Source: Candidatus Enterococcus testudinis (lineage in GTDB: Bacteria > Bacillota > Bacilli > Lactobacillales > Enterococcaceae). From it: DNA of 64,000 nucleotides. Of the stretch, positions 45,001 through 53,461 are shown in pieces; the first letter of the stretch is position 1, and the number at the start of each line of letters is the position of its first letter. The translations under genes and the position numbers were made by a program. The stretch spans positions 833,956-897,955 of the forward strand of contig NZ_NGKU01000001.1 of assembly GCF_002140915.1 (NCBI RefSeq), read 5' to 3'. A model generated the notes under the pieces. The model saw only the letters and a list, made by a program, of their open reading frames with translations, was not told the DNA's origin and ran no database searches.

Positions 45001-45621
45001 ATGGAAGAAACAGCAACTGGAGGATTGGTCAAAGGCTTTCGCATGATTTGGGGCCTTGTAAAATTAAACTTGCTTTTTGTCGCTTATACACTGGCAGGCG
45101 GCATCATTTTCGGTGTTGGTCCAGCCTTTTACACCATAAGCAGCTTAATCGAAGCGTCTGGTTTGGCGTATGAAGAACAAACATTTCGTAAAGGATGGGA
45201 CATCTGGAAGGATGGTTTTTGGCGAGGAAACAAACAATTCTATCTCTTTTTCGCAGTCACTGCTTTTCTGGGATATAACTTGTATTTGGCCACGCAATTT
45301 CAAGGCTTGCTATGGTTGGTGATCTCTTTTATTTTGATCGTGATCATTGGCTTGTGCGGCTTGCTGTATTTACTGTCCGTCACCTTTGATGCCTGTTATG
45401 AGATATCATTTGCAAACAATTTGAAATTATCATTTATTTGCTTATTTTTGCGCATGGGAACGTTTCTCAAACTGATTTTCGGCTTAGCAGGGATTGCTGT
45501 GATCACCTGGACGATGAAAGGCTTGCTGCTTTTTGGCAGCTTTAGTCTGCTGATGCTGTGGGTCCATGGCGCAGTGAAACAAGAACGGACATTGATCGAG
45601 CGTGATTTGACGGATGCGTAA
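45001..45621 (+). CDS. YesL-like membrane protein (DUF624)
   Basis: 206 residues, about five membrane segments, with the family pattern NLLFVAYTLAGGIIFGVGPAFYTISSLI near the N-terminus. DUF624 proteins accompany YesMN-type sensors and LplABC-type importers. GGGAGG precedes the ATG, and the gene overlaps the kinase gene by eight bases, implying a shared transcript and a possible role in sensing or assembly of the importer (inference). Confidence 0.85.
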   Translation: MEETATGGLVKGFRMIWGLVKLNLLFVAYTLAGGIIFGVGPAFYTISSLIEASGLAYEEQTFRKGWDIWKDGFWRGNKQFYLFFAVTAFLGYNLYLATQFQGLLWLVISFILIVIIGLCGLLYLLSVTFDACYEISFANNLKLSFICLFLRMGTFLKLIFGLAGIAVITWTMKGLLLFGSFSLLMLWVHGAVKQERTLIERDLTDA

Positions 45622-47359
45622 AAGAAGAGTCAATTTTTTCAAACATGATTTCTTGATCAATCAATTGATGCAACTGTATAGTTTTCTCTTGATCATCCTG
45701 TCGATCGTGATCATGCTTGCATTAAGCGCGTACACAGGACTTGAGCGTTTTCATACCAGCAATCGCTTAGCGGAAAACAGCAGTATGCAGTTAGATACGT
45801 ATGTCAAAGAACGAAATACTGTCGTTTCAACGGTTCTCGGCGAATTTACCAATTCAGATACGGCATTTGAATCATTGCGCAACTATTTGCAGTTGTCATT
45901 GCCTGAATATTTTTCATACAGCAACGAGATTTTTCGTCAAACCGGGCAAAGCGTCTATCTGCCGAATATTTTGTATCGTTTGCTGCGGGAACATTCTGAT
46001 ATCGAAGAAATCATTATCCAATTAGATGAAAGTGACGATTTGTTGGTTGCCTCACCCCGAGCACCGTATGGTGAAAAACAACGCGGGACTAAGCTGGATC
46101 TAAAGAATCGGTTGTATTTTGCCCGTCCGATATCACAACCCAGCAATTATGCCCAACCATTAGGGCAAGTCTACGTTGTCTTCCAAGCAGACACGGTCAT
46201 GGCCAATCAAGCTGCAGATAATGAGGTTCATGGTATCGATAGTTTTTTGTATAGCACCAATGGACAACGACTGTTTCAAAGTGCAACTGGCTTATCATCA
46301 AGTGAAGTGCAAATGATTGATACAGCCATGGCTGGAGAAAATGCCCATCTGTTGCAAAAGGACTACTATGTGCAGCAGCAAACCACCGTCAGTGGGGAAA
46401 TCTCCTTGGTGCTGCTGTCGAAAAAAGTGATTTGGCAGGAAATCATCCAGAAGTCTTTGTTCATTTTTGCTATCGGAGCAGCAATCATCGGTTTGCTGCT
46501 ATGGGTCTTGCAGCGGACTTTCAAGCGCTACACATCGCAGGTCAAAACCATCGTGGCAGCGACTACCGCTGTTAGCCAAGGAAATTTCAAAATCCAGATC
46601 GATACCGATCAGGTCCAGCAAGAATTGAAAGAGATTGCTGAAGCGATCAATCAAATGACCGTGAGTATCAACGATTATATTGAGGATATTTACACGTTGG
46701 AGATCAAGCAGCGGGATGCGGATATGCGGGCATTGCAAGCACAAATCAATCCTCATTTTCTTTATAACACATTGGAGTATATTCGGATGTATGCATTAAG
46801 TCGCAATCAAGAAGAACTCGCAGACGTCGTTTATGCCTTCTCAGCATTATTACGCAACAATACGACCCAAGAAAAGGTCAAAACCCTTGCTGAAGAAGTG
46901 GCCTTTTGTGAAAAATATGTCTACTTATATCAAATGCGCTACCCTGATAAGATTGCCTATCACGTCACTGTCGATCCGGAATTGTCACAATTGTACTTGC
47001 CCAAATTCACCTTGCAACCGCTAGTGGAGAATTATTTTGTCCACGGGATCGATTATCAGCGCAATGACAATGCGATCAGTATCAAAGCTTACAAAAAGGA
47101 TGCGCAAATCGTGATCCAAATCAAGGACAATGGTAAAGGGGCAACCAAAGAACAAGTAATGGCAATCAATGAAACGTTGCAAATAGCAGAAATCGAGAAA
47201 CAAACATCGATTGGCATCAAAAACGTCCATGAACGCTTGCGGGGCATGTTTGGCAACGGGTATCGCATAGAAATCACTGCGCAAAAGGATGCAGGATTTA
47301 TAATTATGATCTATTTGCCCGAAGCAGGCATCAAGAAGGGAATGACGCATGGTGTATAA
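45614..47359 (+). CDS. Sensor histidine kinase, YesM type
   Basis: 581 residues. A membrane segment near residues 15-40, a large extracellular sensing part (to about 285), a second membrane segment, a HAMP domain (YTSQVKTIVAATTAVSQGNFKIQI), the LytS/YesM kinase domain with His381 in QINPHFLYNTLEYIRM, and an ATPase domain with the N box (LQPLVENYFVHGI) and IQIKDNGKGA. Such kinases sense extracellular sugar or the importer state and phosphorylate a YesN-type regulator, encoded next with an 11-base overlap. Confidence 0.93.
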   Translation: MRKRRVNFFKHDFLINQLMQLYSFLLIILSIVIMLALSAYTGLERFHTSNRLAENSSMQLDTYVKERNTVVSTVLGEFTNSDTAFESLRNYLQLSLPEYFSYSNEIFRQTGQSVYLPNILYRLLREHSDIEEIIIQLDESDDLLVASPRAPYGEKQRGTKLDLKNRLYFARPISQPSNYAQPLGQVYVVFQADTVMANQAADNEVHGIDSFLYSTNGQRLFQSATGLSSSEVQMIDTAMAGENAHLLQKDYYVQQQTTVSGEISLVLLSKKVIWQEIIQKSLFIFAIGAAIIGLLLWVLQRTFKRYTSQVKTIVAATTAVSQGNFKIQIDTDQVQQELKEIAEAINQMTVSINDYIEDIYTLEIKQRDADMRALQAQINPHFLYNTLEYIRMYALSRNQEELADVVYAFSALLRNNTTQEKVKTLAEEVAFCEKYVYLYQMRYPDKIAYHVTVDPELSQLYLPKFTLQPLVENYFVHGIDYQRNDNAISIKAYKKDAQIVIQIKDNGKGATKEQVMAINETLQIAEIEKQTSIGIKNVHERLRGMFGNGYRIEITAQKDAGFIIMIYLPEAGIKKGMTHGV

Positions 47360-48833
47360 AGCAATGTTCGTGGATGATGAATATATGATCCTTCAAGGAC
47401 TGAAAATGATTTTGCCTTGGGAAGAACTAGGCTTTGAAGTGGTTTATACAGCCAAGAATGCTTCCGAAGCATTGGACTATTTAACCGATCATACGGTCGA
47501 TTTATTGATCACCGATATCCAAATGCCTGAGATGAATGGCATTGAGATGATCCAACAGGCGCAAATCACCGGCAACCATTTCTTTTCGATCATACTGTCT
47601 GGTTATCAAGAATTCAACTATGTAAAGCAAGGTATGGCACTTGGTGTGCGCAATTATTTGGTCAAGCCGGTCAACAAGCAAGAATTGCGCAAAAGTGTGA
47701 TCGCTATCGCCGAAGAATTGGCACAACAAGAGCACCTGGCGCTAGAAAAAGAACTGTACCAAGAATCAAGCTTATTGCTATGGCTTAACGATGAATTAAA
47801 CGAATCTGAGTATCAGCATTTATTGGCTGTGCAACAAGTGTCGGTGGCACCTCCTTACACCGTTTTGCAGTTTATGGGGGACTCAAAGCAACTTGCAGCA
47901 ATCCATCAACTGTACCAAAAACAAAAGCAGCCCTTTAGATTGCCGGGCAAAATCGAAGAAGGGCAACTGACCGTGATTGCTGTGGGGGAGCGGCAAAAGG
48001 TCATTGATCAGCTAAATCAAGTCATCGAAGATATTCAGGGATCGTGGCAAGTGATCGTCAGTGAAACGGCTGCTGCTTGGGAGGATGTCTATCACGCCTA
48101 CGAAAAGATCAAACAAGTGCAATCACTGCAAAACTTTTATCCTGACTTATTCATGGCAGAACCGATCATTCCAGTGTCGATCCTTGAACGCAATGAAGAG
48201 CAGCCATTGCTTTCTTTCAATAAAGCCTTAACCATTGGTGATCGCAAAACGGTTCAGGCTGAACTCGACGATATTTTCGATACATTGACCCAAGCGCAAG
48301 CCGATCCGGAACATGTCCGTTATACGGCCTTTCTCTTATTCAATGATATGTATCGTCAATTGCCCGCCTTATCAGACGAGAACCATGAGGTGATTTTGCA
48401 CAAAATCAAAGAAGCGCAATCCTTGGCAGATTTGCGGGAATTGTTCGACGATATCTTGCGGTTGGTCAAAAGTCAGCCCAGCCAAAAACGCTATTCAGAA
48501 ATCGTTCAAAAAACGATCCAGTTGATCGAAGAAGGGTTCACTCATGATTTGACTGTCAAAGCCGCTGCCGAAGATCTCCATGTCAGTGTGGTTTATTTGG
48601 GCCAACTCTTCAAAAAAGAAACCGAGATGAGCTTCAATCAATATGTCAACCGCATGCGTATCAAACACGCCCAAAAACTGCTGTTGCAGACCACGCAGAC
48701 AGTCAGTGAAGTTGGGGATTCGATTGGCTATAATAACACCAATTACTTTTCGAAGATGTTCAAGAAACTAACGGGGCTGACCCCCAAAGAATTTCGTGAT
48801 AGATATAGCCAGCAGTATGAATCCCTTGATTAA
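47349..48833 (+). CDS. Response regulator, YesN type with AraC DNA-binding domain
   Basis: 494 residues. An N-terminal receiver (VDDEYMILQGLKMILPW, phospho-acceptor Asp56 in LLITDIQMPEMNG, then SGYQEFNYV and LVKPVN) is followed by a linker of about 250 residues and a C-terminal AraC domain (AAAEDLHVSVVYLGQLFKKETEMSFNQYVNRMRIKHA and VGDSIGYNNTNYFSKMFKKLTGLTPKEFR). It probably activates the glycan importer operon when the partner kinase signals. Activated promoters cannot be identified from this sequence. Confidence 0.93.
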   Translation: MVYKAMFVDDEYMILQGLKMILPWEELGFEVVYTAKNASEALDYLTDHTVDLLITDIQMPEMNGIEMIQQAQITGNHFFSIILSGYQEFNYVKQGMALGVRNYLVKPVNKQELRKSVIAIAEELAQQEHLALEKELYQESSLLLWLNDELNESEYQHLLAVQQVSVAPPYTVLQFMGDSKQLAAIHQLYQKQKQPFRLPGKIEEGQLTVIAVGERQKVIDQLNQVIEDIQGSWQVIVSETAAAWEDVYHAYEKIKQVQSLQNFYPDLFMAEPIIPVSILERNEEQPLLSFNKALTIGDRKTVQAELDDIFDTLTQAQADPEHVRYTAFLLFNDMYRQLPALSDENHEVILHKIKEAQSLADLRELFDDILRLVKSQPSQKRYSEIVQKTIQLIEEGFTHDLTVKAAAEDLHVSVVYLGQLFKKETEMSFNQYVNRMRIKHAQKLLLQTTQTVSEVGDSIGYNNTNYFSKMFKKLTGLTPKEFRDRYSQQYESLD

Positions 48834-48952
48834 TTGCACAATATCTGTAAAAAACACGACAAATCTTCTATAAATGATAGTAATTTGACCGCTTTCAAGG
48901 TAAACTAAATAGAGCGTATTCAATGATTAATGAAGGAAAAGAGAGTGATGTC

Positions 48953-49552
48953 GTGAAAGAATCAAAAAAAATTGGACAAGTATTTTTAGGAACTGGCTTG
49001 ATTGCGTTGGCTGTTTCTTTATTGATCACTGCCCATCAGGGATATGATACAATCAGTACCTTCCTTTTAGGTATTTTGAATTTTGTCGAACTGCCGTTTT
49101 GGATCGCCAGTCTTTGTTTCAATTGTGTGGTCTTGTTGATCGTGGCTTTGCTGGGTCGTGAGGAACTTGGCATCGGCAGTATCATCAATGGGGTCGGTCT
49201 GGGCTTATTGATTGGGATTTTTGAACCGATGCTGGACAAAGTTTCGGTTCATCTGCCATTTTATTCTTGGTTGGCTATTATTGCCGCACCGATTTTATTT
49301 GGTATCGGTGCAGGGATCTATGTCTCATCCAATAAAGGATCAGCTGCGTTAGAAGCACTGACTGCATTGATCTATAAACGAACAAAATTGACTCAAAAAA
49401 CGATCCGCATTGGGTTAGATGCAGCAATGGTTTTGATCGGGTTTGCCTTGGGTGCAAGTGTGGGCTTAGGTACGTTGTTGTGTATCGTCTTTATCGGACC
49501 GATATTTGAAGCAACGATGAAATTCCTAGCTGCACATGCACCTGCTGCTTGA
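48953..49552 (+). CDS. YczE/YyaS-like integral membrane protein
   Basis: 199 residues from a GTG with GAGAG upstream; an ATG 30 bases earlier is a possible alternative. Five hydrophobic segments and glycine-rich turns such as IGSIINGVGLGLLIGIFEP match the YczE family, the same family as the truncated gene at the left edge. Function unknown. It stands alone between the response regulator and a terminator. Confidence 0.75.
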   Translation: MKESKKIGQVFLGTGLIALAVSLLITAHQGYDTISTFLLGILNFVELPFWIASLCFNCVVLLIVALLGREELGIGSIINGVGLGLLIGIFEPMLDKVSVHLPFYSWLAIIAAPILFGIGAGIYVSSNKGSAALEALTALIYKRTKLTQKTIRIGLDAAMVLIGFALGASVGLGTLLCIVFIGPIFEATMKFLAAHAPAA

Positions 49553-49595
49553 GTGAAGATGCAACTTATCAAAAAATAGCATCAGATATTAAAAG

Positions 49596-49633
49596 AATGA
49601 CGTATGGATGATCAATCGTCATTTTTTTTTTTG
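49596..49633 (+). terminator. Terminator after the YczE-like gene
   Basis: AATGACG/CGTCATT stem, 14-base loop and an uninterrupted T run of about twelve. Confidence 0.7.
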
Positions 49634-49761
49634 CATTTTTTTGATCCAATATCCCAGCCATTTAACAAATACCTAAAGATATTCTAGCCAAAAAGCGCAT
49701 TTATTCCATGGCGGAAACAAATGAACATTCGGTATAATTGGCTTCATAAAGGAGGAACAAA

Positions 49762-50976
49762 ATGAAACATTTTCAAGCAACGTTAACGGCTTGCTTTGTT
49801 GGGTATATTGTTCAAGCCATCATCAACAATTTTGCACCATTGCTTTTTCTCACTTTTCAATCACAGTATCAATTGCCCATAACGCAAATCACGCTTTTGG
49901 TGAGTATCAATTTCTTAACGCAATTAGTGGTAGATTTTGCGGCCATCTTTTTTGTCGATCGGATTGGCTATCGCCCGTCGATCGTCGCGGCCCATGGCTT
50001 TGCTGCGGCTGGATTGATCGGTCTGGCACTTTTTCCAGCTCTTTTCCCGACGCCTTTTACTGGTCTGCTGGCAGCAGTCATACTATACGCAATTGGCGGG
50101 GGATTATTGGAAGTATTGGTGAGTCCTATCGTGGAAGCCAGTCCAACAGCTCATAAAGAAAAAGCCATGAGTCTGCTGCACTCATTCTATTGTTGGGGCT
50201 ATGTCGGGGTCGTTCTGGTCTCAACGCTATTCTTCGCTGTATTTGGTATCGATCGTTGGCAATTGTTGGCTCTGCTCTGGTCTTTATTGCCAATCGCCAA
50301 TCTATTTGTTTTTCTGAAGGTGCCTTTGGCGCCAATCGTTGCCGAAGGAGAGCAAGGCTTATCCACCAAAGGATTGTTCAAATTAAAAACCTTTTGGCTG
50401 CTGTTGGTGATGATGGTTTGTGCGGGGGCTTCTGAGCAAGCCGTCAGTCAATGGGCCTCGACATTTGCTGAACAAGGATTAGGGGTTTCAAAAACGGTGG
50501 GGGATTTATCTGGTCCATTGGTCTTTGCCCTTATGATGGGCGCATCTCGCTTGCTCTATGGGCGTTTTGGCGAACGCATCGACCTCAAACGATTTATGCT
50601 CTTTAGCTTAGGCCTTTGCTTGATTGCTTATGGCATGATCGGCTTAGCGAAAATGCCATTGATCGGATTCTTAGGCTGTGGTTTGAGTGGCTTTGCAGTA
50701 GGTATATTATGGCCTGGGATCTTCAGTTTTTCCGCGCAATATATCCGCAATGGCGGAACAGCGTTGTTTGCTTATTTGGCTTTAGCGGGGGATTTGGGTT
50801 GTTCATTGGGCCCAGCTGTTGTCGGCAATGTAGTCGAGTGGTCAGGGGCGGGTCTACAGTTGGGGATCTTAGCTGCAATCGTATTTCCAATGCTGTTATT
50901 GCTGACATTGCCCTTCTTGCAGCGGGTCAGCAAAACCGAACAAGTTCCCCTAGAAATACTATCAAATCAAGAGTAA
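49762..50976 (+). CDS. MFS transporter
   Basis: 404 residues and twelve predicted membrane segments in two halves, with the MFS loop motif FVDRIGYRPSIVAAHG between helices 2 and 3 and YGRFGERIDLKRFM in the second half. The general form resembles FucP/Bsc-type sugar or glycan-related MFS carriers; the substrate is unknown. AAAGGAGG before the ATG, TATAAT at 49733-49738 without a clear -35. Monocistronic, with a terminator behind it. Confidence 0.85.
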   Translation: MKHFQATLTACFVGYIVQAIINNFAPLLFLTFQSQYQLPITQITLLVSINFLTQLVVDFAAIFFVDRIGYRPSIVAAHGFAAAGLIGLALFPALFPTPFTGLLAAVILYAIGGGLLEVLVSPIVEASPTAHKEKAMSLLHSFYCWGYVGVVLVSTLFFAVFGIDRWQLLALLWSLLPIANLFVFLKVPLAPIVAEGEQGLSTKGLFKLKTFWLLLVMMVCAGASEQAVSQWASTFAEQGLGVSKTVGDLSGPLVFALMMGASRLLYGRFGERIDLKRFMLFSLGLCLIAYGMIGLAKMPLIGFLGCGLSGFAVGILWPGIFSFSAQYIRNGGTALFAYLALAGDLGCSLGPAVVGNVVEWSGAGLQLGILAAIVFPMLLLLTLPFLQRVSKTEQVPLEILSNQE

Positions 50977-50984
50977 TCGACTGT

Positions 50985-51021
50985 AGCAAGTGCTTATCAG
51001 ATGAAAGCATTTGCTTTTTTT
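50985..51021 (+). terminator. Terminator after the MFS gene
   Basis: AGCAAGTGCTT pairs with AAGCATTTGCT around a short loop, then a T run. Confidence 0.7.
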
Positions 51022-51097
51022 ATTTGGCAAAAAGTGCTAGTCAAGCCAGCAGCTATCCGCTATACTTTGACTAATTCAACGTGAAGGAAGTGAAGGT

Positions 51098-52417
51098 GTG
51101 AAAAGTCAATTAAAAAAAGAAATCAGCTTTTTCGGTGCATTATCGACCGTAATGGGTACGGTGATCGGTGCTGGCGTCTTCTTCAAAGCTGCGGCAGTTG
51201 TGCAGCAAACGCAATCTACGGGCTTGACCTTATTGGTGTGGTTGTTGGCGGGATTCTTAACGATTTGCGGCGGTTTGACTGTAGCTGAGTTGGCGACAGC
51301 GATTCCAGAAACTGGCGGACCTATTCGCTACATCGAAAAAATTTATGGCAAGTTACCCTCATTTTTATTAGGCTGGGCACAAAGTATTATTTATTTTCCT
51401 GCGAATGTGGCAGCTTTGAGTATTATTTTTGCCACCCAATGTATCAATTTATTTCATTTATCAAGCCATTATTTGATACCATTATCGATTGTGACAGCTA
51501 TCAGTGTGACAGGAATTAATCTGTTAGGGACCAAAGTCGCTGCGAGGGTGCAGTCTTTTACATTGGCGATCAAATTGATTCCTATCGCATTGATCATTGT
51601 GGCTGGTTTGATCATGCCAGGTCAGGTCGAGGTATCATTAGTCGATTTTTCTTCGAACAATCCAGATTCGGTTTTGGCAGGTATCAGCAGTGCGTTGTTG
51701 GCGACACTCTTTGCCTATGACGGCTGGTTAGGTGTGGGAAATGTAGCTGGAGAGATGAAACAGCCGGAAAAAGATTTGCCCAAAGCAATTATTTTTGGTT
51801 TGAGTTTTGTGACGCTGGTCTATGTTTTGATCAATGTTGCATTTCTAAAAACATTGCCAATCGATCACATTGCAGGGAACTTGAATAGTGCTTCAGAAAC
51901 AGCGATGGCTCTATTCGGGGCCTTTGGCGGGAAATTGGTCACTATCGGTATTTTGATTTCCGTCTATGGCGCCTTAAACGGCTATACCATGACTGGTTTG
52001 CGGGTACCGTATGCGATGGCTTTGGCCAATGAGATCCCTTTTAGTCAGACCTTTGCCAAACTCAGTAAAAGGACCAATGCGCCTTATGCGGCAGCTATCT
52101 TGCAAGTCAGTATTGCGTGTATCATGATTTTTCTTGGTACCTTTGATCTATTGACAGATATGCTGGTTTTCGTGATGTGGTTCTTTAGTGTATTATTGTT
52201 TATAGGCGTGATATTGTTGCGCAAACGTGCGCCCCGCATGCATCGCCCATATCGTGTCCCACTTTACCCAATCACACCGCTGATTGCTGTGTTGGGCGGT
52301 TGCTTTATCTTAGTGATGACACTGATCACGGCACCGGGTCTGGCCATCATCGGGATGGGTGTCACTGCATTGGGGATTCCTGTGTATTTTGCAAAAGCGA
52401 AAGGAGCAATCAAATGA
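51098..52417 (+). CDS. APC-family amino acid permease
   Basis: 439 residues from a GTG start after AAGGAAG. Twelve membrane segments; helix 1 carries the substrate-binding GTVIGAGVFFKAAAV and the loop PETGGPIRYIEKIYGKLPSFLLGWAQ is typical of the amino acid/polyamine/organocation LAT-like group. It imports or exchanges an amino acid. It overlaps the dehydrogenase gene by four bases (ATGA), so the two probably act on related compounds, for example an amino acid and its 2-oxo or 2-hydroxy derivative (inference). Confidence 0.9.
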   Translation: MKSQLKKEISFFGALSTVMGTVIGAGVFFKAAAVVQQTQSTGLTLLVWLLAGFLTICGGLTVAELATAIPETGGPIRYIEKIYGKLPSFLLGWAQSIIYFPANVAALSIIFATQCINLFHLSSHYLIPLSIVTAISVTGINLLGTKVAARVQSFTLAIKLIPIALIIVAGLIMPGQVEVSLVDFSSNNPDSVLAGISSALLATLFAYDGWLGVGNVAGEMKQPEKDLPKAIIFGLSFVTLVYVLINVAFLKTLPIDHIAGNLNSASETAMALFGAFGGKLVTIGILISVYGALNGYTMTGLRVPYAMALANEIPFSQTFAKLSKRTNAPYAAAILQVSIACIMIFLGTFDLLTDMLVFVMWFFSVLLFIGVILLRKRAPRMHRPYRVPLYPITPLIAVLGGCFILVMTLITAPGLAIIGMGVTALGIPVYFAKAKGAIK

Positions 52418-53376
52418 AAATCGTTGTTTTAGATGGCTATGCCCTTAATCCAGGGGATCTGGATTGGCATAAAATGGAAGCATTAGGTGAATTGAGGGTC
52501 TATGATCGGACCTCTTATACAGATCAAGACGAAATCATTACACGAATCGGTGAAGCGACGGCGATATTCACCAATAAAACCCCGTTGACCAAAGAAGTAC
52601 TTGAAGCCTGTCCACAACTGCGTTATATAGGGGTGTTGGCGACTGGCTACAATGTGGTTGATCTCACAGCAGCCAAAGAACAAGGCATCATTGTGACCAA
52701 TATTCCGAGTTACAGTACCCATGCTGTGGCGCAAGCGACCTTTGCATTGCTGCTGGAAGTCACCAATCAAGTAGGTCGTCATAACCAATCCGTTCATCAA
52801 GGAGATTGGCAAAACAGCAAGGACTTTTCTTATTGGCAAACGCCTTTGACAGAGTTGGCGGGCAAAACATTGGGCTTGATTGGTTATGGCGCAATTGCTC
52901 AAGCTGTTGCGGCCATCGCCCATGCCTTCCAAATGGAGGTCATTTACTATAATCATCGGGTCAAAGCACCTCAAGCAGAGTGGGCGAAGCAAGTATCGTT
53001 AGCAACCCTTTATCAAACAGCTGATGTGATGAGCTTGCATGTCCCTCAATTTCCTGAAACAGAAGGAATGATCGATCATGCGGCTTTGGCACAGATGAAA
53101 GACACAGCGATTTTGATCAACACAGCCCGTGGAGGATTGTTGGATGAATCAGCTGTTGCCCAAGCGCTGTCCGAAGGCAAAATCGCCGCATTGGCAGCGG
53201 ATGTGGTATCGACAGAACCGATTGCAGCGGACAATCCATTACTGCAAGCACCGAATTGTTACCTAACACCTCATATCGCATGGGCGCCAGTTGAAACCCG
53301 TCAACGCTTGATGGAAATCGCAGTTGGCAATCTAGTAGCGTTCATTGATGATGCACCGCGAAATGTGGTTTCCTAA
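52414..53376 (+). CDS. D-2-hydroxyacid dehydrogenase (glycerate dehydrogenase-like)
   Basis: 320 residues from the ATG overlapping the permease stop, with AAAGGAGC upstream. D-isomer-specific dehydrogenase motifs: VLATGYNVVDLTAAKEQGI, the NAD motif GKTLGLIGYGAIAQAVAAIA, catalytic Arg in NTARGGLLDE, Glu in VVSTEP and His in PHIAWAP. The ATGYN form is frequent in hydroxypyruvate/glycerate dehydrogenases. It interconverts a 2-oxoacid and D-2-hydroxyacid; exact substrate open. Confidence 0.9.
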   Translation: MKIVVLDGYALNPGDLDWHKMEALGELRVYDRTSYTDQDEIITRIGEATAIFTNKTPLTKEVLEACPQLRYIGVLATGYNVVDLTAAKEQGIIVTNIPSYSTHAVAQATFALLLEVTNQVGRHNQSVHQGDWQNSKDFSYWQTPLTELAGKTLGLIGYGAIAQAVAAIAHAFQMEVIYYNHRVKAPQAEWAKQVSLATLYQTADVMSLHVPQFPETEGMIDHAALAQMKDTAILINTARGGLLDESAVAQALSEGKIAALAADVVSTEPIAADNPLLQAPNCYLTPHIAWAPVETRQRLMEIAVGNLVAFIDDAPRNVVS

Positions 53377-53409
53377 AGTTTGACATCGAAATGCCAATCA
53401 AATAGATGA

Positions 53410-53461
53410 AAAGACAGATACATTTCTGATTGATCGGAAATGTATCTGTCTTTGTTTTTTT
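53410..53461 (+). terminator. Terminator between convergent genes
   Basis: A perfect 17-base stem AAAGACAGATACATTTC/GAAATGTATCTGTCTTT around a ten-base loop, followed by a T run on the plus strand. Confidence 0.9.
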
